64,000 nucleotides of DNA. Source: JTS-RE37 sp041744575 (GTDB lineage: Bacteria > Bacteroidota > Bacteroidia > Flavobacteriales > Flavobacteriaceae). The DNA lies in the NCBI GenBank assembly GCA_041744575.1, contig JBGTKP010000051.1, forward strand, positions 112,368 to 176,367, given 5' to 3'. Below are positions 42,760-51,087 of the stretch, piece after piece (within the stretch, counting starts at the first letter, position 1; the number at the start of each line of letters is the position of its first letter). The position numbers and the translations under genes are program-made. Below the pieces are notes generated by a model, which did no database searches, had not been told where the DNA came from, and saw nothing but the letters and a program-made list of their open reading frames with translations.

Positions 42760-43783
42760 TTTCTACTTCATTTCTCAGCCTGGACCGCCTGTCCAGCGCT
42801 TTCACATTATCCAATACCCGCGATTCAATAAAATCAATGACTTTGGCCTGTATTTTAGTCTTATAGACTTTATTCATAAAGCTGATACCCCCGGGAGACA
42901 TCACATTGACTTCCACAAGTTTACCTCCGATCACATCAATACCGACAAAATAAAGGCCGTCCTTTACCAGCTTAGGACCAATCTGCCGGCATAGCGCTTT
43001 TTCCTGTTGTGTAAGCGTATGCCTGGCCGCGGAGCCGCCTGCAGAAATATTGGAGCGATGATCATTTGACTCCGGGATCCGCCTCATTGCGCCAATGGGT
43101 TCTCCGTTAAGGAGTAAAATACGCACATCTCCTTTTTCCGCTCCTTCAATATATTCCTGGAGGATGACATAATTTGAGCTGCCATCGGCATTGCTGACAT
43201 AAAAGTCGAGAAGAGACTTAATATTGGACATAGCAGATTTTTCAATCAGGATCACCCCCGATCCCCCGTAGCCGTTCAGGGGTTTTAAAATCATTTTTTC
43301 AGCTCCTGATGCCCGGACCTGATCAATCAGGTATTTCTTGTTTTTAGAAACATGGGTTACCGGGATGATATTATTGTGAGTATCCCCAAAGGCTGCTGTG
43401 TAAAGTTTGTTATTTGCTTCGCGCATTCCCTGCAGGGAATTTACAATAAAGACATCGTCTTTTACCGAGTCCAGGAAATTGAGCATCAGGGGGTCCAGCG
43501 GAGGATTGGCACGCATAAAAATCACGTCAAAACCTGCCAGTGGAAGCATTTCTTCTCTGGTCGTAGCCTGTTTGTAAAAGCTTTTAACACTTCCGGATAT
43601 TTTTTCAGCCCGGTTGATCACCGTACAAAATGCGTTGGTAACACTATTGCGGATGGTGAGGTTGGCCGGGGTGCATAGGGCGACACCATGGTGCCGTCGT
43701 ACACACTCATGAATCAGGGTAAGGCTGGTATCCTTCTCCGGATTGATCTCTTCCCAGGGATACATTAAAAAGCAAATATTCAT
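42752..43783 (-). CDS. GshB-like ATP-grasp ligase (first of the operon)
   Basis: 343 residues. ATP-grasp signatures: Lys167 and PLNGYGGSG, LQEYIEGAEKGDVRIL at 208-223, GIDVIG at 281-286 and EVNVMSPGG at 291-299. It is similar in length and motifs to the ligase at 38944-39984 but divergent in its N-terminal substrate domain (SLTLIHECVRRHHGVALCTPANL). First gene in the operon; no precursor-peptide gene is seen in the 188 bases upstream. Substrate unknown. Two different ligases suggest two sequential additions or two acceptors. Confidence 0.9.
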   Translation of the reverse strand: MNICFLMYPWEEINPEKDTSLTLIHECVRRHHGVALCTPANLTIRNSVTNAFCTVINRAEKISGSVKSFYKQATTREEMLPLAGFDVIFMRANPPLDPLMLNFLDSVKDDVFIVNSLQGMREANNKLYTAAFGDTHNNIIPVTHVSKNKKYLIDQVRASGAEKMILKPLNGYGGSGVILIEKSAMSNIKSLLDFYVSNADGSSNYVILQEYIEGAEKGDVRILLLNGEPIGAMRRIPESNDHRSNISAGGSAARHTLTQQEKALCRQIGPKLVKDGLYFVGIDVIGGKLVEVNVMSPGGISFMNKVYKTKIQAKVIDFIESRVLDNVKALDRRSRLRNEVENA

Positions 43784-43925
43784 AGCATGCCAATTATGTT
43801 TTGTTTAAGGATGTCATCGATTCCTGCAAGATAGCTGATGGAATACGGATGAGGTAGCGCCCCAGGCATTATTCTTAACCGAATACCCAGGAAGAACCTG
43901 CTGTGGCAAAAAATATTTGCGGTGA

Positions 43926-43956
43926 AAATGCCCGGCAAACCAGGGAAATTGCCGGG
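43926..43956 (-). terminator. Hairpin terminator after the symporter gene
   Basis: CCCGGCAA (43931-43938) pairs with TTGCCGGG (43949-43956). It lies 15 bases past the symporter stop on the minus strand, followed there by a short U-run. Confidence 0.7.
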
Positions 43957-43971
43957 TTTGGCAAGGGCAGC

Positions 43972-45276
43972 TCACTTTACCTCGTAATGATCATTCCAGT
44001 GCTTTGCTTTTGGGGTTCCTAATTTTCCCATTGATTTTGCGACTACCATGGAAATGGTAGCATCCCCGGAAACATTCACTACCGTACGGCACATATCCAA
44101 AGGTCTGTCGACCGCAAAGATCAATGCCAGCCCTGCTTCAGGGATCCCGGCCTGGGCAAGGACGATGACGAGCATGACCATTCCGGCACCCGGAACCGCC
44201 GCACTTCCGATCGAGGCCAGGGTAGCAGTAACAATTATCCCGAGCTGGGCCGAAAGTCCCAGTTCCATTCCAAAGGCCTGGGCAATGAAGACCGCTGCCA
44301 CAGCCTGATAAAGGCTCGTACCGTCCATATTGATGGTAGCACCGATCGGCAATACAAAACTCGTCACCTCCTCATCTACCCCCAGGTGTTCTTCCACACG
44401 TTCCATGGTCACGGGAAGTGTCGCTGCACTTGAGCTGGTAGAAAATGCGAGCAGTTGTGCAGGCCCCATGCCTTTCATGAAAAAAGCAGGAGACTTTCTC
44501 GTGAAGATCCAAACGATCAACAGGTACACACAAAGCATCAGGATCAGCCCTATAACCACACAGAAAGCGTAGGATGCAAGGGCCTTAAAGAGATCGACGC
44601 TGGGAGACTCGACCACCAGGGCGGCCAATAGTGCAAATACGCCATACGGAGCTGCCAGCATAATGATATCTATGAGTTTCAGGATAACTTCATTGAAACC
44701 ATCAAAAAAGCGCTTCACAGGTGCCGCTGTCTCTGCTGGAATCAGGATAAGTCCCACCCCGAAAAAAATAGCAAAAAAGATCACCTGCAGCATGTTTCCG
44801 TTATCACTTGCGGCTTTAAAAATATTACTCGGCACCAAATCTTCCAGAGGTTTCAGCGGGCCTGCGTCTTTTTGCATTTCTGCCTCTGCGATACGGCTGT
44901 CAGCGTCTCCCTTGTAATTTTCGACAAGATCATTCCGGGTTCCTTCTGAGATAGAACCCCCCGGATTTACGATATTGACCACCGCCAGTCCGATGGAAAC
45001 AGCGGTAACAGTGGTCAATATATAAAGCAAAATGGTCCGCCCCCCCATCTTGGACAACTTGGAAATGTCCTTGAGATCAGAAATACCTTTAATCAGAGAA
45101 GCCAGGATCAGGGGTACGGCAATTAACTTCAGGGAATTTATAAAGATGGTCCCGAAGGGTTTGATCCAGTCGGCAACCAGGCCCGGGCCAGGCTCAAACT
45201 GTACCATCAACAGGGCAAAAAGGACGCCCGCGACCATCCCAATAATTATTTGCCAGTGCAATGCAAGTTTTTTCAT
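43972..45276 (-). CDS. Dicarboxylate/amino acid:cation symporter (DAACS, GltP-like)
   Basis: 434 residues, eight-helix plus two re-entrant loops of the glutamate/aspartate transporter fold. The signature regions are LLAFSTSSSAATLPVTMERVEEHLGV (the serine-rich hairpin HP1), VLPIGATINMDGTSLYQAV (the NMDGT motif) and VDRPLDMCRTVVNVSGDA. It imports C4-dicarboxylates or acidic amino acids with Na+ or H+. It follows the ATP-grasp operon's promoter side, separated by 188 bases. Confidence 0.95.
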   Translation of the reverse strand: MKKLALHWQIIIGMVAGVLFALLMVQFEPGPGLVADWIKPFGTIFINSLKLIAVPLILASLIKGISDLKDISKLSKMGGRTILLYILTTVTAVSIGLAVVNIVNPGGSISEGTRNDLVENYKGDADSRIAEAEMQKDAGPLKPLEDLVPSNIFKAASDNGNMLQVIFFAIFFGVGLILIPAETAAPVKRFFDGFNEVILKLIDIIMLAAPYGVFALLAALVVESPSVDLFKALASYAFCVVIGLILMLCVYLLIVWIFTRKSPAFFMKGMGPAQLLAFSTSSSAATLPVTMERVEEHLGVDEEVTSFVLPIGATINMDGTSLYQAVAAVFIAQAFGMELGLSAQLGIIVTATLASIGSAAVPGAGMVMLVIVLAQAGIPEAGLALIFAVDRPLDMCRTVVNVSGDATISMVVAKSMGKLGTPKAKHWNDHYEVK

Positions 45277-45336
45277 CTGCGCTATTTTTTAAAAAGTAAG
45301 ATACGCTATTGGTCGAATTCTGTCTGAAAAAGCCTC

Positions 45337-46401
45337 CTATAATTTATTTGCACGGGCAAGGAGGATACAATCAGCCAGCACGAGGGCGGCCATGGCTTCT
45401 ACAATGGGCACCGCCCTAGGTACGACGCAAGGATCATGTCGGCCTTTTCCCCGGGTCATCACTTTATTGCCCTCTTTATCTATGGTTTCATAAGGCTGCA
45501 GGATGGTCGCAACAGGTTTGAATGCTACACGGAAATAGATGGGCATTCCATTGCTGATGCCGCCCTGTATTCCCCCGCTGTGGTTCGTCCTGGTGGAACC
45601 ATCCGGGTTGAAAGCGTCATTGTGAGTGCTGCCTTTCATGGCTACACCGGCAAAGCCGCTGCCATACTCAAAACCTTTTACCGCGTTGATGGAAAGCATG
45701 GCCTGCCCCAGTAAGGCATGCAGTTTATCAAAAACAGGCTCCCCAATACCGGCAGGTACATTGTGGATCACACAGGAAACCACCCCCCCGACAGTGTCGC
45801 CCTCCTTACGGATGGCACGGATATATTCCTCCATCTGAGCCGCGGTCTCCGGATCAGGGCAGCGTACGGGATTGCTTTCTGTCCGGGACAAATCGAGATC
45901 TGAGTACGCTTTATCCAATGAGAGCTCTCCGACCTGGGATACATAGGCATTAATGGAGACTGAATCGAGAAATTGACGGGCAATAGCCCCTGCAACCACC
46001 CTGCTGGCCGTTTCCCTTGCGGAACTCCTCCCTCCTCCTTTATGGTCCCTGAAACCAAATTTCTGATCATAGACATAATCCGCATGAGATGGCCGGTAGC
46101 TCTCTTTGAGATGCTCATAGTCTCCTGATTTCTGATTCGTGTTGTAGATGGAAAAGCCAATAGGGGTTCCCGTGGTCTTCCCTTCAAAAATACCGGAATA
46201 GAAAGTGACGGCATCCTCTTCTTTGCGCTGTGTGACAATGGCCGATTGCCCCGGTTTTCTGCGCTGCATTTGGGCCCTTATTGCATCAAGGTCAATATGG
46301 ATGCCAGCCGGACATCCATCAATAATTCCCCCTATCGCTACACCATGAGATTCTCCGAAAGTCGTAAGCCTGAAAAGTGTTCCAAATGTATTTCCTGCCA
46401 T
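45337..46401 (-). CDS. aroC: Chorismate synthase
   Basis: 354 residues with the three chorismate synthase signatures: GESHGVAIGGIIDGCPAG at the N-terminus, RSSARETASRVVAGAIARQFL in the middle and RGKGRHDPCVVPRAVPIVEAM near the C-terminus. It converts EPSP to chorismate with reduced FMN in the shikimate pathway. Length is normal. No other aro genes are next to it. Confidence 0.98.
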   Translation of the reverse strand: MAGNTFGTLFRLTTFGESHGVAIGGIIDGCPAGIHIDLDAIRAQMQRRKPGQSAIVTQRKEEDAVTFYSGIFEGKTTGTPIGFSIYNTNQKSGDYEHLKESYRPSHADYVYDQKFGFRDHKGGGRSSARETASRVVAGAIARQFLDSVSINAYVSQVGELSLDKAYSDLDLSRTESNPVRCPDPETAAQMEEYIRAIRKEGDTVGGVVSCVIHNVPAGIGEPVFDKLHALLGQAMLSINAVKGFEYGSGFAGVAMKGSTHNDAFNPDGSTRTNHSGGIQGGISNGMPIYFRVAFKPVATILQPYETIDKEGNKVMTRGKGRHDPCVVPRAVPIVEAMAALVLADCILLARANKL

Positions 46402-46628
46402 TGTACCGGATAGTATTAAGAAGGTCGTTTCGGATAAGTCACCCTGCTCCGCTGATTATTACGGTCGGCGTATCCGTCGGAAACCAAAGGTACATGTTAA
46501 GAGGGATGTAAACAACAGATGGAAAGGCTTAATCTTATCGTAACACAAACCATAGACTCACATCAAAAAAATAACACTGGACCACTTACTCTTCAGATAA
46601 AATTAATACGGAAATGTACCAATAGTTA

Positions 46629-46636
46629 TAAATTTG
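46629..46636 (+). promoter_or_regulatory. -7 box TAAATTTG for the metallophosphoesterase-like gene
   Basis: Exact TAnnTTTG match, 18 bases before the GTG start at 46655, with AGGCAGG as likely ribosome-binding sequence between. Confidence 0.7.
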
Positions 46637-46654
46637 TCATAAGGCAGGAACTCC

Positions 46655-47509
46655 GTGAGAAAGAGAAATATAGAGGTGGTGGTTATTTCTAATGTGCATT
46701 TGGGCAGTGAAGATTGTCATGCCGATGAACTGCTCTCTTATCTGAACAGCATCAAACCGAAACATCTGATCTTAAACGGTGATTTCGTGGATATCCATTC
46801 TATAAGTAAAGGAAACTTACCCTCTATGCATTTAAGGGTGCTGAAAAAACTGATAGGCCTGATGTCCACCGGAACCGAGGTTTCCTATACTACCGGACAA
46901 AACGATCTTTTCTTTCGGAAATTTGCGCCTTTTACCCTTGGTAAATTTCGATTGCGAGGTCATGTGACTCTGAACCTTGACGGAAAAAATGCCTGGTTTC
47001 TCAACCGCGATCTTCTTGATATTTCCCCTGTGATTATCCGATGGCTGACCGGTTCAGGCAGTCTGGGATTTGGATTTTTACTGAAGTTAAATGTATTTTA
47101 TTCCGGCATCCACCGATACTTCAGACGCGGTGTTGAAAACCGGCGGAAAGTGCTGAGGGAAGACACTGCCCGATTGCTGCAGATAGAGAAAGCTCTCGCG
47201 GGCCTGGCCATTGAGCAGGGCGTCGATTATATGATCTGTGGACACCTGAGAGAACCCAAAAAGGAACGGCAGGAAACACAACACGGCAGTTGCACCCTGC
47301 TCAGTGCGGGGGATTGGATAAAGAGTCTTACCGCCCTTGAATATTCCTTTAAGCGTTGGAAAATCTATTACTACAGCGACGATAAATTACCGGCTTTCTA
47401 TGCTGATGAAGATCTGAAGGAAATGGATATGAATGAATTGATGGCCATTCTGGTCGATAATCGTATTGATGGAAGAAGCCAGAAAAAAGAAGGCTCATCA
47501 GGGCTTTAA
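46655..47509 (+). CDS. Metallophosphoesterase-fold protein with lost metal ligands (LpxH-like paralogue)
   Basis: 284 residues starting at GTG with AGGCAGG upstream. It aligns over its length with the UDP-2,3-diacylglucosamine diphosphatase-like proteins of Bacteroidota, but the metal site is degraded. DxH is Asn13-x-His15 (ISNVHLG); GDxxD keeps Asp43; GNHD has become Gly-Gln82-Asn83-Asp84; the usual HGD histidine is Asn117 (NRD); GHxH is Gly-His197-Leu-Arg199. Five of the ligand or catalytic positions are changed at once, so catalysis by the normal mechanism is unlikely. A binding, scaffold or regulatory role is inferred. Its end overlaps the convergent oxidase by 12 bases. Confidence 0.85.
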   Translation: MRKRNIEVVVISNVHLGSEDCHADELLSYLNSIKPKHLILNGDFVDIHSISKGNLPSMHLRVLKKLIGLMSTGTEVSYTTGQNDLFFRKFAPFTLGKFRLRGHVTLNLDGKNAWFLNRDLLDISPVIIRWLTGSGSLGFGFLLKLNVFYSGIHRYFRRGVENRRKVLREDTARLLQIEKALAGLAIEQGVDYMICGHLREPKKERQETQHGSCTLLSAGDWIKSLTALEYSFKRWKIYYYSDDKLPAFYADEDLKEMDMNELMAILVDNRIDGRSQKKEGSSGL

Positions 47510-50410
47510 TGCCTCTTTAAGTATGGTCACCGGGTGCAGTGCCTTCCTGCCTGTACCATCCATAATCTGATGCCGGCAACTGGTTCCATTGGCCGAAATG
47601 ATGGTCGATCCTTCCATTTTCCTAACCGTTGGAAAAAGTTTAAGTTCCCCGATTTGCATGCTTACAGCATAGTGTTCTTTTTCATATCCAAAAGAACCTG
47701 CCATGCCGCAGCAACCTGAACTGATGATAGACACCGCGTAATTGGCCGGCAGATTGAGAATGTCAAAGGTGACTTTTTGGTTAGAAAGCGCTTTCTGGTG
47801 GCAATGGGAATGTATTTTAACCGTTCGTTTCTCTGTGGTAAACAATCCGGGGCCAATAATTCCCTTTTCAACTTCCCCGGCAAGGAATTCTTCAATAAGG
47901 AAACAGCAGGAAGCGATCGAGTCCACCTGCTCAGAAGGAAATCCAAACCGCTTGTATTCATCCCTGAATGTTAGAATAGCGGAAGGCTCCAGGCCAATCA
48001 CCGGTGTTGCTGTGGTGGCATAAACTTTCAATTGCGCTATATTTCTTACCGCAAGCCGTTTTGCCTGCTTTAAAAATCCTTTGGAGATAAAAGTTCGGCC
48101 ACTCTCGCCGTAAAAAAGACTGACATCATAGCCAAGTGTACATAACAGAATAATGGCATCTTTTCCAACCTCATTGTCCAGATACCGGGTAAATTCATCG
48201 ATATATAGTGCAATTTTTTTCTTACTGCTGCCCCGCTTATTCCTTGTCTGCCTCAGAAAGCTATCAAAATTGAAGCGAGATACTTTGGGCAGAGACCGTT
48301 CAAGGGCTACTCCGGATGACCTCTTTATCAGCCGCCCAATACTTTTTGAAGTGAACATAGAATTGCTCAGGCCCGCCATTTTGCTCGTCAAGCGGTTGAG
48401 CCTGGTATTATAGGCAAATAATTTACTCCTCATAGGATACCCATTCGCTTCCTGATACTGATACTGGAACTCGGCTTTGAGTGTGGCCACGTCCACATTG
48501 CTGGGGCACTCCCCTGCGCAGGCTTTGCAACTGAGACAAAGATCAAAAACCTCTTTAAGTTCCTGCCGGTCAAATTTATTGGTTTCGCCGGGCCTGGTTA
48601 GAAATTCGCGCAGCGCGTTGGCCCGGCCGCGGGTGGTGTCTTTTTCGTTTTTAGTGGCATGATAACTCGGACACATCGCCCCTGCCACCTGGTGGGTCTT
48701 CCGGCAATCCCCGCTGCCATTGCATTTTTCAGTCGCCCTCAGGATGCCTTCGCTGTCCGAAAAATCAAGCATGGTTGGAATAATCGGTTCCTCCCTGTTG
48801 ATTTCATATCGTAGCGAGGCATCCATGGGATACGCATCCACAATTTTTCCGGGATTAAAAATGTTGTGAGGATCAAAATAGGTCTTCACGCGTTTTAACA
48901 GCGCGTAGTTCTTAGCGCCAATCATCATCGGAATAAATTCCGCCCGTACAATGCCATCCCCATGTTCCCCGCTGAAGGATCCCTTATATTTCTTGGTAAG
49001 TCTAGCCACCGCCGTTGTAATTTCCCTGAACAGGACGACATCTTCCAATTTTTTAAGATTAAGGATGGGTCTCAGGTGCAGTTCCCCGGCCCCGGCATGC
49101 GCGTAATAGACAGCATCCTGTCCGAAGTCCTTCATGATCTGCGAAAAGTCGCCGATAAAACTATGGAGATCTTCCAGAGCCACCGCGGTATCTTCAATAC
49201 ATGCCACGGCTTTGCGGTCCCCTACCATATTGCCCAGGAGTCCAAGACCGGCCTTACGCAATTCGACCGCTTTGTGTATATCGTCACCTGCTAAAACCGG
49301 ATGCGCATAACTGAGGCCCGATGCCCGGATCGTTTCAAGCAAATCGTGCAACTGTATCCCAAGGCCGGCCTCCGAATGATCCCTAACCTCAAGCATCAGA
49401 AGGGCGGCCGGGTCCCCTTCCACAAAAAAACGATTCGGTAACTGCGCCCTGTTATTTTTGGTGCAATCCAGGATGACCCTGTCCATCATTTCGCAAAGAT
49501 AGAGGGTGTGGGTCATCAATTGGGCAACATCCCGGAGGCATTCCTCAAGGGTGGTATAATGAGTAACTACCATTGCTGCGTATGATGGCGGAAGATCATC
49601 CAGCTGTAGCGTGATCTCGGTCGTAAATGCCAGGGTCCCTTCACTCCCGGAGAGCAGGGAGCACAGGTTGGTATCGCGGTCCGAATGGCCAAATACGGAG
49701 GTCTTAAGAACTTCATCAATCGCATAACCGGTGTTCCTCCTGTGAATGCTATCCTTTGGAAATTCTTTTAATATCTCAGAAGCTATTTCATTATCCGATA
49801 GCTCTTTATGTAGATTTTTATAAATCAATCCTTCAAGATCATCCTGTTGGGCCTTGCGCGTGTATTCCGCGGGAGACCCGGCCTTGAATTCGACAAGAGA
49901 CCCATCAGACAAAATGGTCTTCAAAGAGATCACCTTATCGCGGGTAACCCCGTACTGAATAGAGGTGGTACCACTTGAATTGTTCCCTACCATGCCTCCG
50001 ATCATACAGCGGTTACCGGTAGAGGTGTTCGGACCAAAAAATAATCCTTCCAGCGAAAGATACTGGTTCAGTTCATCGCGGATCACCCCGGGTTGCACGG
50101 TGACCTGTTTTTTTTCGCGATTCAGGCCTAGGATGCCTGTGAAATGACGGGACATATCGACAACAATGCCGTCCCCGACGCATTGACCGGCCAGCGAGGT
50201 TCCGGCTGTTCTCGGGATGAGTCCGATCTTTTGCTCCGTTGCAAAATGAATAAGATGAACAATGTCCGGCACATTTTTGGGAAAAGCCACCGCCAAAGGC
50301 AGCTTTCTATAAACAGAGGCATCCGTGGCATATAAGGAACGGGTAAGTTCATCGCTATGCAAAGATCCTTCCAGGGTGCCTTTAAGAATTTCTAAATTAG
50401 ACTGGATCAA
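47498..50410 (-). CDS. FAD-linked oxidase fused to FeS/CCG domain protein (YdiJ/D-lactate dehydrogenase-like)
   Basis: 970 residues. No ATG is available at the conserved N-terminus and an in-frame stop lies upstream, so the TTG at 50410 is the likely start. Residues ~1-540 are a FAD-binding type-4 oxidase (IPRTAGTSLAGQCVGDGIVVD, SGEHGDGIVR). The next part binds iron-sulfur clusters (CNGSGDCRKTHQ...MCPSYHA; CLSCKACAGECPSNVD), and the C-terminus carries the CCG domain (HSHCHQKALSN, SSGCCGMAGSFGYEKEHY). It probably oxidises D-lactate or a 2-hydroxyacid and feeds electrons to the quinone pool. Confidence 0.9.
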   Translation of the reverse strand: MIQSNLEILKGTLEGSLHSDELTRSLYATDASVYRKLPLAVAFPKNVPDIVHLIHFATEQKIGLIPRTAGTSLAGQCVGDGIVVDMSRHFTGILGLNREKKQVTVQPGVIRDELNQYLSLEGLFFGPNTSTGNRCMIGGMVGNNSSGTTSIQYGVTRDKVISLKTILSDGSLVEFKAGSPAEYTRKAQQDDLEGLIYKNLHKELSDNEIASEILKEFPKDSIHRRNTGYAIDEVLKTSVFGHSDRDTNLCSLLSGSEGTLAFTTEITLQLDDLPPSYAAMVVTHYTTLEECLRDVAQLMTHTLYLCEMMDRVILDCTKNNRAQLPNRFFVEGDPAALLMLEVRDHSEAGLGIQLHDLLETIRASGLSYAHPVLAGDDIHKAVELRKAGLGLLGNMVGDRKAVACIEDTAVALEDLHSFIGDFSQIMKDFGQDAVYYAHAGAGELHLRPILNLKKLEDVVLFREITTAVARLTKKYKGSFSGEHGDGIVRAEFIPMMIGAKNYALLKRVKTYFDPHNIFNPGKIVDAYPMDASLRYEINREEPIIPTMLDFSDSEGILRATEKCNGSGDCRKTHQVAGAMCPSYHATKNEKDTTRGRANALREFLTRPGETNKFDRQELKEVFDLCLSCKACAGECPSNVDVATLKAEFQYQYQEANGYPMRSKLFAYNTRLNRLTSKMAGLSNSMFTSKSIGRLIKRSSGVALERSLPKVSRFNFDSFLRQTRNKRGSSKKKIALYIDEFTRYLDNEVGKDAIILLCTLGYDVSLFYGESGRTFISKGFLKQAKRLAVRNIAQLKVYATTATPVIGLEPSAILTFRDEYKRFGFPSEQVDSIASCCFLIEEFLAGEVEKGIIGPGLFTTEKRTVKIHSHCHQKALSNQKVTFDILNLPANYAVSIISSGCCGMAGSFGYEKEHYAVSMQIGELKLFPTVRKMEGSTIISANGTSCRHQIMDGTGRKALHPVTILKEALKP

Positions 50411-50469
50411 CCGTATTCAATTAAGGCCACTAAATTAAGTTTTTCTTGTCTAGGGGCCATCAAATGTCC

Positions 50470-50477
50470 TATTTTTG
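50470..50477 (+). promoter_or_regulatory. -7 box TATTTTTG for the secreted protein gene
   Basis: Exact TAnnTTTG match, 22 bases before the ATG at 50500. Confidence 0.68.
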
Positions 50478-50499
50478 GAGGAATTATAAATCAGTCTAT

Positions 50500-50997
50500 A
50501 TGAAAAGTTACAACCTACTTTTAGCCGCAGCCCTCGTGCTGACGTCAATTACTGCGAGTGCTCAGGATATTTCGGATCACGCCCTGGGTCTCCGTCTGGG
50601 TGACAGTGACGGTTTCGGTGCAGAAATCTCTTATCAGAAATCAATCAGTACTGATAATCGGCTGGAGCTTGACCTCGGCTGGAGGGATAGCAGAAACTAC
50701 GATGCATTCAAACTGGCCGCCGTCTACCAGTGGGTCAGAACGCTTGATGGGGATTTTAACTGGTATTACGGGTTTGGCGGGGGACTTGGCAGTGTCGACT
50801 TTGAACCCACAGTGAATGGAGATCCGGATGGAGGGGTCTTTATATTTGGTGCGGGGAATATCGGGGTAGAATATAATTTTGATATCCCACTCCTCTTGTC
50901 TCTTGACTTCAGGCCGGAAATAGGAATCGTAGGATATGACGATTTCTCGGATAACTTCGATTTTGACATTGCACTCGGCATCCGTTATCAGTTCTGA
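50500..50997 (+). CDS. Small outer-membrane beta-barrel protein
   Basis: The ATG at 50500 (MKSYNLLLAAALVLTSITASAQ) gives a clean signal peptide; an earlier frame start at 50446 would precede the promoter box and is rejected. 165 residues with alternating strands (ALGLRLGDSDGFGAEISYQKS, RLELDLGWRD, FNWYYGFGGGLGSVDF, ALGIRYQF at the end), typical of an 8-stranded OmpW/OmpX-like barrel. Function unknown. A terminator follows. Confidence 0.8.
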   Translation: MKSYNLLLAAALVLTSITASAQDISDHALGLRLGDSDGFGAEISYQKSISTDNRLELDLGWRDSRNYDAFKLAAVYQWVRTLDGDFNWYYGFGGGLGSVDFEPTVNGDPDGGVFIFGAGNIGVEYNFDIPLLLSLDFRPEIGIVGYDDFSDNFDFDIALGIRYQF

Positions 50998-51008
50998 TTG
51001 CGTCCGGT

Positions 51009-51041
51009 AGCCCCACAAGAATGATTTCCGGGGCTTTTTTT
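51009..51041 (+). terminator. Intrinsic terminator after the small barrel gene
   Basis: AGCCCC (51009-51014) pairs with GGGGCT (51030-51035), followed by a T-run to 51041. Confidence 0.8.
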
Positions 51042-51059
51042 ATTATCATTTTATATAAT

Positions 51060-51067
51060 TACCTTTG
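51060..51067 (+). promoter_or_regulatory. -7 box TACCTTTG for the TlpA-like gene
   Basis: Exact TAnnTTTG match, 20 bases before the ATG at 51088. Confidence 0.72.
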
Positions 51068-51087
51068 TAGCTCTAAAAAAATAACGC

